The position numbers were made by a program, and so were the translations under genes. Under the pieces are notes generated by a model. That model was given only the letters and a program-made list of their open reading frames with translations. It did no database searches and had not been told where the DNA came from. Below, piece after piece: positions 23,916-32,710 of a stretch of DNA of 64,000 nt (position 1 is the stretch's first letter; each line of letters opens with the position of its first letter). Origin of the DNA: Cupriavidus sp. D384 (GTDB lineage Bacteria > Pseudomonadota > Gammaproteobacteria > Burkholderiales > Burkholderiaceae). Location: assembly GCF_001652915.1 (NCBI RefSeq), contig NZ_BBQI01000092.1, forward strand, positions 1 to 64,000, read 5' to 3'.

Positions 23916-23938
23916 GTCATATGATGTCTTACGACGAG
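23916..23938. promoter_or_regulatory. Candidate operator 2 of the FadR-type regulator
   Basis: On the - strand GTCGTAAGAC is readable here, matching GTCGTATGAC of operator 1 at nine of ten positions; the shared 12-mer GTCWTACGACGA differs at one base. It lies 130-150 bases before the semialdehyde dehydrogenase start. Confidence 0.45.
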
Positions 23939-24067
23939 TTGCTTGACGACCATTCCGGGGCGAGACGCACTGCTGCAGCAATTTCATGACAGCCACCCTT
24001 GGCTGCCTTTGCCTTGCGTGACGGTGTTCTGGCCGTCCTTTCCAAATTTCCCGCAGGACCCAAGATC

Positions 24068-25645
24068 ATGACGATGACTGGCGAAATGCTGATCGGCGCC
24101 ACCGCCGTTCGCGGCACCGAAACCACCTTTTACGGCATCAATCCGGCCACGGGCGAAAGCCTGGAGCCCGCATACCAGGGCAGCACCGCAGCCGATGTGG
24201 ATCGTGCCTGCGCACTGGCCGAAGCCGCGTTCGACACCTATCGCGCCACCTCCCCCGAGCAACGCGCCGCGTTCCTGGAATCGATCGCCGCCGGCCTGGA
24301 GGCCCTGGGTGACGAACTGATCCAGCGCGCCCATCTGGAAACCGCCCTGCCGATCGCCCGCCTGCAAGGCGAGCGCGGCCGCACGGCTGGTCAGCTGCGC
24401 CTGTTCGCACGCGTGCTGCGTGACGGCCGCTGGCAAGACGCCACGCTCGACAGCGCCCTGCCCGAGCGCACCCCGCCGCGCCCCGACCTGCGCATGCAGC
24501 GTATCGCCGTGGGTCCGGTGGCCGTGTTCGGCGCCAGCAACTTCCCGCTGGCCTTCTCGGTGGCCGGTGGCGATACCGCCTCGGCACTGGCCGCTGGCTG
24601 CCCGGTCGTTGCCAAGGCACACCCGGCGCATCCGGGTACGTCGGAACTGGTGGGTCGTGTGATTCAGAGGGCCGTGGCCGATGCCGGCCTGCCCGAAGGT
24701 GTGTTCTCGCTGGTGCAAGGCGTGGGCAACGCCATCGGCACGTCGCTGGTGGCGCATCCGGTGATCCAGGCCGTGGGCTTCACGGGCTCGCGCGCCGGTG
24801 GCCTGGCGCTGATGAACGTGGCCAACAGCCGCCCGGTGCCGATCCCCGTCTATGCGGAAATGAGCAGCATCAACCCGGTGTACCTGCTGCCGGAGGCACT
24901 GGCTGCACGCGGCGAGCAGATCGCCCGTGACCTGGTTGATTCGCTGGTGATGGGCGTGGGCCAGTTTTGCACGAACCCCGGCCTGCTGCTGGCCATCGAA
25001 GGCCCGGCCCTGGAAAAATTCCGCGCCACCGCGCACGCCGCCCTGACTGGCAAGCCGGCCGCTACCATGCTCACGCCGGGCATCCACACCGCCTTCGAGC
25101 GCGGCGTGGCGCAACTGTCGGAAATCTCGGGCCTGACCCGCGCCGCCTGCGGCATCGACGCCACGGGCCCGAACCAGGCCCGCCCGGTGTTCTTCGAAAC
25201 GTCGGCCGACAAGTTCGTGGCCGACCACCGCATGCATGCCGAAGTGTTCGGCCCGTCCACCGTCTTGGTGGTCTGCAAGGATGCCGACGCCCTGGTGGCC
25301 GTCACCCGCGTCCTCGAAGGCCAGCTGACCGCGACGGTGCAGGCCGATGCAGGCGACCAGGCCGTGGCCGCGAAGCTGCTGCCCGCCCTGGAACGCAAGG
25401 TGGGCCGCATCCTGTTCAACGGCTTCCCGACCGGCGTGGAAGTCTGCTTCGCGATGGTTCACGGCGGCCCGTTCCCGGCCACCTCGGACACGCGCACGAC
25501 GTCGGTGGGCACCACGGCGCTGGACCGCTTCCTGCGTCCGGTCTGCTATCAGAACTTCCCGGCCGCACTGCTGCCAGAAGCGCTGAAGGACGCCAACCCG
25601 CTGAAGCTGTGGCGCCTGAAGGACGGCGAACTCGGCCACGCCTGA
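24068..25645 (+). CDS. Alpha-ketoglutaric semialdehyde dehydrogenase
   Basis: This NADP(H)-type aldehyde dehydrogenase oxidises 2,5-dioxovalerate to 2-oxoglutarate, the last step of glucarate and galactarate breakdown. The catalytic Cys301 is in GQFCTNPG, the general base Glu264 in VYAEMSSINP, and FTGSRAGG near 238-245 binds the cofactor. FGASNFPLAFSVAGGDTASA is the signature of this subfamily. The ATG at 24068 (525 aa) is preferred to an upstream TTG. The middle enzyme, 5-keto-4-deoxyglucarate dehydratase, is not in this window. Confidence 0.88.
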   Translation: MTMTGEMLIGATAVRGTETTFYGINPATGESLEPAYQGSTAADVDRACALAEAAFDTYRATSPEQRAAFLESIAAGLEALGDELIQRAHLETALPIARLQGERGRTAGQLRLFARVLRDGRWQDATLDSALPERTPPRPDLRMQRIAVGPVAVFGASNFPLAFSVAGGDTASALAAGCPVVAKAHPAHPGTSELVGRVIQRAVADAGLPEGVFSLVQGVGNAIGTSLVAHPVIQAVGFTGSRAGGLALMNVANSRPVPIPVYAEMSSINPVYLLPEALAARGEQIARDLVDSLVMGVGQFCTNPGLLLAIEGPALEKFRATAHAALTGKPAATMLTPGIHTAFERGVAQLSEISGLTRAACGIDATGPNQARPVFFETSADKFVADHRMHAEVFGPSTVLVVCKDADALVAVTRVLEGQLTATVQADAGDQAVAAKLLPALERKVGRILFNGFPTGVEVCFAMVHGGPFPATSDTRTTSVGTTALDRFLRPVCYQNFPAALLPEALKDANPLKLWRLKDGELGHA

Positions 25646-25668
25646 TCCGCGACTGCCGCCCCAATGAG

Positions 25669-25697
25669 AAACGGCCACTACGTGGCCGTTTTTTTAT
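25669..25697 (+). terminator. Intrinsic terminator
   Basis: AAACGGCCAC pairs with GTGGCCGTTT around a three-base loop, with seven or more T residues at the end. It ends the semialdehyde dehydrogenase transcript. Confidence 0.88.
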
Positions 25698-25723
25698 GCT
25701 TGCGCGGATCAGGTGCTGGCCGC

Positions 25724-26944
25724 TCAGGCCGCCACGCGATCCTTCTGCGGTGCCGCGACGGGCGCCGGCCCGATGGTTGCCACCGGCGAGCTGACCGGCG
25801 GCTGGATCACCGGCGCCGTGCCGCGCGAGCGGCCCGAGCTCAGGTAGTCGGCAATCGATTCCTGCGTGACTTCGCCCAGGTAGACGCCTTCTGCGTCGAT
25901 CACCGGCAGCCAGCTCGTGTTGTGCTGGTACATGCGCGACAGCACGATCCGCAGGTGCTCGTCGAATGCGGCCGTGGTCGTGAACTGGCGCATCACGTCG
26001 GCGCAGTTGCCGCCCCTGGACAGCGCATTGCGCACGTCGCGGCGCGTCACGTAGCCCAGCGCGCGCTGCGAGTCGTCCACCACCGGCAGGTGGCTCACGT
26101 CGGCATCGTCCATCACGCCGAAGGCTTCGGCCAGCGTCATGTCGGGGCGGCTGCTCGGCGGCATCGTGGCCGCGTCGCCAGCGCGCACCAGCAGCAGGCG
26201 CTTGAGCGTGTTGTCGTGGCCCACGAAGGCCTGCACGAAATCATCGGCCGGATGGGCCAGCAGCGCATCCGGATGATCGAACTGCACCAGCCGGCCGGCA
26301 CGGAACACGGCCACCTTGTCGCCCAGCTTGATGGCCTCGTCGATATCGTGCGACACCATGATCACGGTCTTGCCCAGCTGGCGCTGCATCTGGAAGAACT
26401 CGTTCTGGATGCTTTCGCGGTTGATCGGGTCCACGGCGCCAAACGGCTCGTCCATCAGCAGCACGGGCGCGTCCGCGGCCAGGGCACGGATCACGCCGAT
26501 ACGCTGCTGCTGCCCGCCCGACAGCTCGCGCGGATAGCGCTTGAGCATCTTGTCCGGGTCCAGCTGCACCATGCGGATCAGTTCGCGCGCACGCTCGCGG
26601 CACTGCTTCTTGTTCCAGCCCAGCAGGCGCGGCACGACCATGATGTTCTCTTCGATGGTCATGTTCGGGAACAGGCCGATCTGCTGGATCACGTAGCCGA
26701 TCTTGCGGCGCAGCGTCACGCCGTCGATGCCGGTGGTGTCCTCGCCGTCGATGCGCACGGTGCCCGACGTCGGCTGGATCAGCCGGTTGATCATCTTGAG
26801 CGTGGTGGTCTTGCCGCACCCGGACGGCCCCAGGAACACGCAGATCTCGCCGCGCGGCACGGTCATGCTGACCTCGTTCACGGCACGCACTTCGGTGCCG
26901 TCTTTCTGCGGGAAGGCCTTGGTGAGTTTGTCGAGTTCAATCAT
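25724..26944 (-). CDS. Osmoprotectant ABC transporter ATP-binding protein with CBS domains
   Basis: This is the ATPase of an OsmU/OpuC-type betaine or carnitine importer. Walker A is GPSGCGKTT at about 39-47, the signature is LSGGQQQR and Walker B is VLLMDEPFGAVD. Two CBS domains follow from about residue 250 (DADVSHLPVVDD, TSWLPVIDAEGVYLGEV); in OpuA these sense ionic strength. A Pro/Ala-rich tail ends the 406-residue protein. The ATG overlaps the upstream permease stop by four bases (ATGA). It is the last gene of the four-gene operon. Confidence 0.9.
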   Translation of the reverse strand: MIELDKLTKAFPQKDGTEVRAVNEVSMTVPRGEICVFLGPSGCGKTTTLKMINRLIQPTSGTVRIDGEDTTGIDGVTLRRKIGYVIQQIGLFPNMTIEENIMVVPRLLGWNKKQCRERARELIRMVQLDPDKMLKRYPRELSGGQQQRIGVIRALAADAPVLLMDEPFGAVDPINRESIQNEFFQMQRQLGKTVIMVSHDIDEAIKLGDKVAVFRAGRLVQFDHPDALLAHPADDFVQAFVGHDNTLKRLLLVRAGDAATMPPSSRPDMTLAEAFGVMDDADVSHLPVVDDSQRALGYVTRRDVRNALSRGGNCADVMRQFTTTAAFDEHLRIVLSRMYQHNTSWLPVIDAEGVYLGEVTQESIADYLSSGRSRGTAPVIQPPVSSPVATIGPAPVAAPQKDRVAA

Positions 26945-27591
26945 TGTCGGATTCCTTTCGGTGTCAGGGCGCGCTGCAGGCTCTGCAGCGCTACGTCGGC
27001 CACGATGGCGAGCAGGCTCACGAGAACGGCACCCACGGCAAGCTTGCTCATGTTGCTCTGGCTGATCGCCTGCAGGATCAGCACGCCCAGGCCACCGGCG
27101 CCGATAATGGCGGCAATGGTGGCCACGCCGATGTTCATGACCACTGCCGTGCGCACGCCGCCCAGGATCACGGGCACGGCCAGCGGCAGGTCCACCAGGC
27201 GCATGCGCTGCCAGGTGGTCATGCCAATGCCTCGGCCCGCTTCCTGGATGCCGTCATCGACATTGGTCAGCGCGGTGTACGTGTTGCGCATGATCGGCAG
27301 CAGCGAGTACAGGAACACGGCCGTCACGGCCGGCACGTAGCCCAGCGCGTGGCCGAAACGCGCGAAGATCGGGATCATCAGCCCGAACAGCGCGATCGAC
27401 GGCAGGGTCAGCACCACCGTGGCAAGCGCCAGCAACGGCGTAGCCAGGAAACGGTGGCGCGTGATCAGGATGCCCATCGGCACCCCGATGACGATGGCCA
27501 TGCCCACCGCCGAGCCCACCAGCGCGAGATGCTCGGCGGTCAGCCGCAGCAGCGTCGGCCAGCTATGGTGAAGGTAAGTCAGCAGATCCAT
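26941..27591 (-). CDS. Osmoprotectant ABC transporter permease
   Basis: The 216-residue inner-membrane protein has about six helices and the coupling motif EAGRGIGMTTWQRMRLVDLP of this permease family. GVPMGILITRHRFLATPLL and IGAGGLGVLILQAI are further family blocks. It pairs with the other permease of the operon (28552-29268), which shares the EAARGIGMTPCQRLVRVELP motif, to form the transmembrane pore. It starts 11 bases after the binding-protein stop and overlaps the ATPase gene. Confidence 0.9.
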   Translation of the reverse strand: MDLLTYLHHSWPTLLRLTAEHLALVGSAVGMAIVIGVPMGILITRHRFLATPLLALATVVLTLPSIALFGLMIPIFARFGHALGYVPAVTAVFLYSLLPIMRNTYTALTNVDDGIQEAGRGIGMTTWQRMRLVDLPLAVPVILGGVRTAVVMNIGVATIAAIIGAGGLGVLILQAISQSNMSKLAVGAVLVSLLAIVADVALQSLQRALTPKGIRQ

Positions 27592-27601
27592 GCGGCACTC
27601 C

Positions 27602-28543
27602 TCAGATCAGGCCGTGGCTGCGCAGGAAATCGCCTGCGACCTTGTCCACGGGTTGCTGGTCGATGTCGACCTTGTAGTTCATGTCGGTCATCGCCGCATT
27701 GTCGAGCTTGCCCGCCAGCGCATTGAGCAGGCCGGCCAGTTCCGGATGCGCGTCGAGCACCGCCTTGCGGACCACGGGCGCCGCGTTGTACGGCGGGAAG
27801 TAGTGCAGGTCGTCCTCCAGCAGCACGAGGTCGAAGCCCTTCACCCGGCCATCGGTGGTGTAGACCAGGCCCAGGTCCACCTGGTTGTTCTTGAGCGCGG
27901 TGTAGACCAGGCCCGGATCGAGCTGGATCACATCCTTGCGCGTGAACGGCAGCTTGTACACGCCCTTGAGCGGCCCCAGGCCGTCGGGGCGCGCGGCGAA
28001 TTCCATATCCACGGCCAGCGGATGCTTCTTGTCCTCGCCCTCGGCGCGCATCTTCTCGGCATAGGCCGACAGCGTGCGGATATTGCCGGCGCGCTCCTTC
28101 GGCATGGCGAACGCGTAGGTGTTGTTGACCTGCGAGGCGTCGAGCCAGACCAGCCCCTTGGCCGCGTCCAGTTCCTTCACGCGCCTGTAGCTCTCGGGCC
28201 CGTCGAGCTTTTCCTCGACCTTGTTGAACACGATCAGCGCGGTGCCGGTGTAGTCCCACACCACGTCGAGCTGGCCCGATTCCATCGCCCCGCGCATCAG
28301 CGTGCTGCCCAGGCCCGACGTCAGCGTCGTGTCGATGCCCTTGGCCTTCAGGTACTGCGTCGTCATCGACGACAGGATCAGCTGTTCGGTGAAGTTCTTG
28401 CCACCCACCCGCACCGGGCCCGCGCCTTCCTGCGCGCGCGCCGGTGCCGTGCACAACAGCAGCGCAGCCAGCCCGATGCCGATGACGGTGGCCAGCCAGA
28501 ACACGCGGCCTTCCGCCAGACGATTCACGGATTTGAATTTCAT
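27602..28543 (-). CDS. Osmoprotectant ABC transporter substrate-binding protein
   Basis: The ATG at 28543 is fixed by GAGGAA eight bases upstream and gives a 313-residue protein with a signal sequence (LATVIGIGLAALLLCTAPARAQ). The family block RVGGKNFTEQLILSSM opens the mature part. YTGTALI and the VYTTDGRVKGFDLVLLEDD segment are typical of OpuCC/OsmX proteins that bind quaternary amines in an aromatic cage. I cannot tell betaine from choline or carnitine. It lies between the two permease genes, eight bases after the first. Confidence 0.9.
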   Translation of the reverse strand: MKFKSVNRLAEGRVFWLATVIGIGLAALLLCTAPARAQEGAGPVRVGGKNFTEQLILSSMTTQYLKAKGIDTTLTSGLGSTLMRGAMESGQLDVVWDYTGTALIVFNKVEEKLDGPESYRRVKELDAAKGLVWLDASQVNNTYAFAMPKERAGNIRTLSAYAEKMRAEGEDKKHPLAVDMEFAARPDGLGPLKGVYKLPFTRKDVIQLDPGLVYTALKNNQVDLGLVYTTDGRVKGFDLVLLEDDLHYFPPYNAAPVVRKAVLDAHPELAGLLNALAGKLDNAAMTDMNYKVDIDQQPVDKVAGDFLRSHGLI

Positions 28544-28551
28544 ACGATTCC

Positions 28552-29268
28552 TCACTGCGCCAGTCCGCGACGACGCAGGTAGACGTGGCCGGCGGCGGCG
28601 AACAGCGCGTCCAGCGCCAGGGCCAGCAGCGCGGTGGCGGCGGCACCCAGCAACAGCAACGGCTGGTTGTTCAGGTAGATGCCCGGGAAGATCAGTTCGC
28701 CCAGGCTGTTCGCGCCGATCAGGAACGACAGCGGCACGGTGCCCACGTTGATCACCAGGCTGATGCGCACGCCGGCCAGAATCACGGGCAGCGCGTTGGG
28801 CAGTTCCACGCGCACCAGGCGCTGGCACGGCGTCATGCCGATGCCGCGCGCGGCTTCCTTGAGCGCCGGCGACACGGTGCGCAGCCCTTCGTAGGTGTTG
28901 CGCACGATGGGCAGCAGCGAGGCCAGCCACAGCGCCAGGATCGCCGGACGCTCGCCGATCCCCAGCACGGCCAGCGCCAGCGCCAGCACGGCCAGCGACG
29001 GCACGGTATTGCCGATGTTGAACACCTGCATGAGGCGGTCGGCCCAGCGGCGCATGCAGGGGCGGCTCAGCGCAATGCCGGCCGGCACGCCGGTCAGCAG
29101 CGCCAGTGCCATCGAGATCGCCACCAGGCGCAGATGGTCGGCCACGTCGTAGAACAGGCGGTCCTGGTACTGGTGGATGACGTCAATGCCGATCCACGCG
29201 ACCAGTCCGGCCAGCGCAACGGTAACGACGCCCCCCCAGGCCAACGCCCGGATGGTTCGTTTTGACAT
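28552..29268 (-). CDS. Osmoprotectant ABC transporter permease
   Basis: The ATG at 29268 follows GAGAGGGG and yields 238 residues; an in-frame ATG 45 bases upstream lacks a ribosome-binding site. The first helix is WGGVVTVALAGLVAWIGIDV. The conserved EAARGIGMTPCQRLVRVELP coupling loop and GANSLGELIFPGIYL are present. It is the first gene of the transporter operon and follows an unusually long leader from the candidate promoter at 29686. Confidence 0.9.
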   Translation of the reverse strand: MSKRTIRALAWGGVVTVALAGLVAWIGIDVIHQYQDRLFYDVADHLRLVAISMALALLTGVPAGIALSRPCMRRWADRLMQVFNIGNTVPSLAVLALALAVLGIGERPAILALWLASLLPIVRNTYEGLRTVSPALKEAARGIGMTPCQRLVRVELPNALPVILAGVRISLVINVGTVPLSFLIGANSLGELIFPGIYLNNQPLLLLGAAATALLALALDALFAAAGHVYLRRRGLAQ

Positions 29269-29685
29269 ATTTCCCCTCTCCAACCCCGGCGCGGAAAACC
29301 ATGCGAAATGCATGAATCACCACATCCCGGATGCGGAAAACAAATGGGCCGGCGGAAATGTCGATGGGGGTGCCCGCCGGGGCCCTGGTTCAGATTGCCT
29401 TGCCGCCATGACCGGCACGATTGCCAGCGGACGGACTTTTGGGTGTGGCACCGGCCTGGAGGCCAGCGAAACACCCGATTGATGGGGTCCAGGCATGAAG
29501 CCCAAACCCGCAGGAGCGGCGCAACCCTGAGGGGTTGGCCAGTGGCGGCGACTGATGTCGTGTCAAAACGCGCTTTCGGTATGGCGCCGCCGGTCAATCG
29601 GCCGTTGCCAGACAACGGATTGCGGGGATTCGGGGCACAGGCCGATCCACAGCAATTATTGGCAACGGATGACAAAGAGACCGCT
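29269..29685 (-). other. Long untranslated leader of the osmoprotectant operon
   Basis: About 415 bases separate the candidate promoter from the first start codon. I find no convincing gene on either strand. One small hairpin is visible (CAACCC/GGGTTG near 29522-29537). No riboswitch that I know is recognisable. Confidence 0.4.
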
Positions 29686-29714
29686 ATTCTACACAACTTC
29701 TGCGATCCTGTCAT
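29686..29714 (-). promoter_or_regulatory. Candidate promoter of the osmoprotectant operon
   Basis: Leftward reading gives ATGACA (29714-29709), a 17-bp spacer and TAGAAT (29691-29686), four and five matches to consensus. Between it and the pirin start at 29934 nothing else is recognised. Confidence 0.45.
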
Positions 29715-29933
29715 CTTCACCGTTTCCGTCTCCGAAATAACAGGGTTTCGCGGGAAAATTCCGAGCCAGGATTCGTTGCATCCGTGACGCCGATTCCGGC
29801 CGACTCGTTCCACCCACGAAACAATCTGTTGCCCGCCGGCCCTCTACCGCTTTATCGCCAAACCCTTAAATTGAGGGGGTAGACACGACGGCCCGACGAC
29901 ATCGCTCCCGGCCGTCCCAACAAGAGATTCGAC

Positions 29934-30842
29934 ATGACCACCCGTATCGCCACCGTTCCGGCCACCGCCACGGAAACCGTGCAGCGCTCGCGCACCGTGG
30001 ATCGCGTGGTTCGCGGCATCGCCACGTCCGACGGGGCCGGCGTCAAGCTGACCCGCGTGCTGACGCAGAACCTGCAACGCCGGCTGGACCCGTTCCTGAT
30101 GCTCGACGCCTTTGGCACCGACAACAAGGACGACTACATCGGCGGCTTCCCCGATCATCCGCACCGCGGCTTCGAGACCATCACCTACATGCTGGCCGGC
30201 CGCATGCGCCACCGCGACAGCGCCGGCCATGAAGGCCTGCTGGAAAACGGCGGCGCGCAGTGGATGGTGGCGGGCTCCGGCGTGGTGCATTCGGAATTGC
30301 CCGAGCAGGAAGACGGCCGCATGGAAGGCTTCCAGCTCTGGCTGAACCTGCCGGCGGCGGACAAGATGACCACGCCCTGGTATCGCGACATGCCGGCAGC
30401 GGCGATTCCCACCGTGGAACTGCCGTCGGGCGGCACCGTGCGCGTGCTGGCCGGCGCCTCGCATGGCGTGGCCGGCGCCGTGACGCGCCCGGTCACCCAG
30501 CCGCTGTACCTGGACGTGCATCTGCCGGCCGGCCAGTCGTTCGCGCAGGCCCTGCCGGCCGGGCATAACGCCTTTGTGTATGTGTATCGCGGCGCCGTGA
30601 CGATTGGCGACGCCGTGGTGGAAGCTCAGCGCATGGGCGTGCTGGACAATGCCGGCGGGTCCGACGGGGTGGTTGTCACCGCCGGCGAGGACACCCGTTT
30701 CCTGCTGATCGCGGGCCAGCCGCTGAACGAGCCCATCGCGCAGTACGGCCCGTTCGTGATGAACACGCAGGACCAGATCTACCAGACCCTGGCCGATTTC
30801 CGCGATGGCCGGTTTGCGACGATCCCTGCCAGCGCCGCCTGA
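29934..30842 (+). CDS. Pirin family protein
   Basis: This bicupin has the pirin signature DHPHRGFETITYML near residues 66-79, with the metal-binding His-His-His-Glu set (HPHRGFET, VHSELPEQE). The second cupin half contains YLDVHLPAGQSF and HNAFVYVYRG. Some pirins have quercetinase activity and others act as regulators; the sequence does not choose between them. GAGATTC serves as a modest ribosome-binding site. It stands alone between a divergent transporter operon and a terminator. Confidence 0.9.
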   Translation: MTTRIATVPATATETVQRSRTVDRVVRGIATSDGAGVKLTRVLTQNLQRRLDPFLMLDAFGTDNKDDYIGGFPDHPHRGFETITYMLAGRMRHRDSAGHEGLLENGGAQWMVAGSGVVHSELPEQEDGRMEGFQLWLNLPAADKMTTPWYRDMPAAAIPTVELPSGGTVRVLAGASHGVAGAVTRPVTQPLYLDVHLPAGQSFAQALPAGHNAFVYVYRGAVTIGDAVVEAQRMGVLDNAGGSDGVVVTAGEDTRFLLIAGQPLNEPIAQYGPFVMNTQDQIYQTLADFRDGRFATIPASAA

Positions 30843-30869
30843 CACACGCACTGATCCGGGTCAACCCTG

Positions 30870-30908
30870 ACCGCCGCCCTGCCCTGACCGGCAGCGCGGC
30901 GGTTTTTC
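30870..30908 (+). terminator. Terminator of the pirin gene
   Basis: ACCGCCGC pairs with GCGGCGGT, with an inner CTGCC/GGCAG stem, and is followed by five T residues. Confidence 0.8.
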
Positions 30909-31006
30909 TTTGCGGGTGTGGCCGGCACGCGACTTGCAACCTCCCCGTATCCGTTGTGGGGCACGGCTGGAGGCCCAAAGTGGTCCGCCCGACCCCCACG
31001 CACTTA

Positions 31007-31012
31007 TATAAT
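31007..31012 (+). promoter_or_regulatory. -10 element of the BMP transporter operon
   Basis: A consensus TATAAT (in TTATATAATCC) lies about 130 bases before the ATPase start. No good -35 is seen. The leader shows no recognisable purine riboswitch. Confidence 0.45.
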
Positions 31013-31141
31013 CCACCCAAAATTACGGGCATCACGCATCCATGATGATGACGACCTGCCGCGCGGCGATGCTGCGCCACGCACAGCCGTTGTCACGTGC
31101 CTGAACAGAACGTTGCTGCCACAACAATTCGAGCCGCCTTA

Positions 31142-32710
31142 GTGACATCACAACTACCCCCCAGGCTGGCGCTTGCGCATATCACCAAGCGCTATCCCGG
31201 CGTGACCGCCAACGACGACGTCAGCCTGACCGTCGCCCCCGGCGAGATCCACGCCGTCCTTGGCGAAAACGGCGCCGGCAAGTCCACCCTGATGAAGATC
31301 ATCTTCGGCGCGGTACGTCCCGACGCCGGCGAGATGCACTTCAACGGGGCACCGGTTTCCATCGCCAGCCCGCACGATGCCCGCAACCTGGGCATCGCCA
31401 TGGTCTTCCAGCATTTCTCGCTGTTCGACACGCTGACCGTGGCCGAGAACATCGCGCTGGGCCTGTCGCCCGCCGATGCCGGCAACATGAAGCAGTTGTC
31501 CGAACGCATCCGCGCCACGGCCGAGCGCTACGGCCTGCCGCTGGAGCCGCAGCGGCACGTGCACACGCTGTCCGTGGGCGAGCGCCAGCGCGTGGAAATC
31601 GTGCGTGCGCTGCTTGCCAATCCCCAGTTGCTGATCCTCGACGAGCCTACGTCGGTGCTGACGCCGCAGGCCGTGGAAACGCTGTTCGTCACGCTGCGCC
31701 AGCTGGCCGCCGAGGGCACCAGCATCCTCTATATCAGCCACAAGCTCGATGAAATCCGTGCGCTGTGCCACCACGCCACCGTGATGCGCATGGGCCGGGT
31801 GACCGGCAATTGTGACCCGCGCCAGCAAAGCGCGGCCGAGCTGTCGCGGCTGATGATCGGCGGCGAACCGCCGCGCGAGGCCCGCGTGGCCACCGAACGC
31901 GGCGCGGTAAAGCTGTCGGTGCGCAACCTGTCGATGCCGCGCGCGCATCAGTTTGCGACAGAACTGCAACAGATTGCGCTGGACGTGCATGCCGGCGAGA
32001 TCGTCGGCATTGCTGGCGTGTCGGGCAACGGCCAGCAGGAACTGCTGGCGGCGCTGTCTGGCGAGGATGCGCGCACGGCCGGTGCCGCCATCGACCTGGC
32101 CGGCAAGCCCGTGGGCCGGCTCGACGCACGCGGCCGCCGCCGCGCGGGCCTGGCCTTCGTGCCCGAGGAACGGCTCGGCCGTGGCGCGGTGCCGGGCATG
32201 AGCCTGGCGTCGAACATCTGGCTGTCGCACCAGACGCCGCCCTATGTGCAGGGCGGCCTGGTGTCGCCCAAGGCGGCCGAAGGCCTGGCGGCCGGCATCA
32301 TCAACCGCTTCCGCGTCAAGGCGAGCGGTCCCGCCGCGCTGGCGCGCAGCCTGTCCGGCGGCAATCTGCAGAAATTCATCGTCGGCCGCGAGATCGAGGC
32401 CGGTCCGAAGGTGCTGATCGTGGCGCAACCCACCTGGGGCGTCGATGTCGGCGCCGCCGCACAGATCCACAACGAGATCCTGTCTCTCAAGGCCGCCGGC
32501 TGCGCGGTGCTGGTGGTATCCGAAGAACTCGATGAACTGTTCGCGATCTGCGACCGCCTGCACGTGATCGCCAAGGGCCATCTGTCGCCGTCGATTCCCG
32601 TGGAAACCGCCACGCGCGAGCAGGTGGGCCTGTGGATGAGCGGCCTCTGGGAAGGCGGGCCGGCCAGCCGGCAAGGCAACGCCGCCGAGGAGGTGCCGAG
32701 CCATGGCTAA
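31142..32710 (+). CDS. BMP-type nucleoside/purine ABC transporter ATP-binding protein (two ABC domains)
   Basis: A fused pair of ABC domains is visible. The first has Walker A GENGAGKST, signature LSVGERQR and Walker B LLILDEPTS. The second has degenerate GVSGNGQQE and LSGGNLQK with VLIVAQPTWGVDVG, the usual asymmetry of the YufO/RbsA-like group in this family. GTG at 31142 (MTSQLPPRLALAHITKRYPG) is chosen; a GTG at 31097 is in frame but neither has a clear ribosome-binding site. The stop overlaps the first permease gene by eight bases. Confidence 0.9.
   Translation: MTSQLPPRLALAHITKRYPGVTANDDVSLTVAPGEIHAVLGENGAGKSTLMKIIFGAVRPDAGEMHFNGAPVSIASPHDARNLGIAMVFQHFSLFDTLTVAENIALGLSPADAGNMKQLSERIRATAERYGLPLEPQRHVHTLSVGERQRVEIVRALLANPQLLILDEPTSVLTPQAVETLFVTLRQLAAEGTSILYISHKLDEIRALCHHATVMRMGRVTGNCDPRQQSAAELSRLMIGGEPPREARVATERGAVKLSVRNLSMPRAHQFATELQQIALDVHAGEIVGIAGVSGNGQQELLAALSGEDARTAGAAIDLAGKPVGRLDARGRRRAGLAFVPEERLGRGAVPGMSLASNIWLSHQTPPYVQGGLVSPKAAEGLAAGIINRFRVKASGPAALARSLSGGNLQKFIVGREIEAGPKVLIVAQPTWGVDVGAAAQIHNEILSLKAAGCAVLVVSEELDELFAICDRLHVIAKGHLSPSIPVETATREQVGLWMSGLWEGGPASRQGNAAEEVPSHG

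Noticed and set aside
29094..29813. Possible extra gene in the gap between the osmoprotectant operon and pirin
   Set aside because: The leftward frame is rich in Arg, Cys and Pro, overlaps the transporter gene and has no ribosome-binding site.
30850..30863. FNR-like TTGACCCGGATCAG after the pirin gene
   Set aside because: It matches eight of ten positions but lies downstream of a stop codon and before a terminator, with no gene placed to use it.
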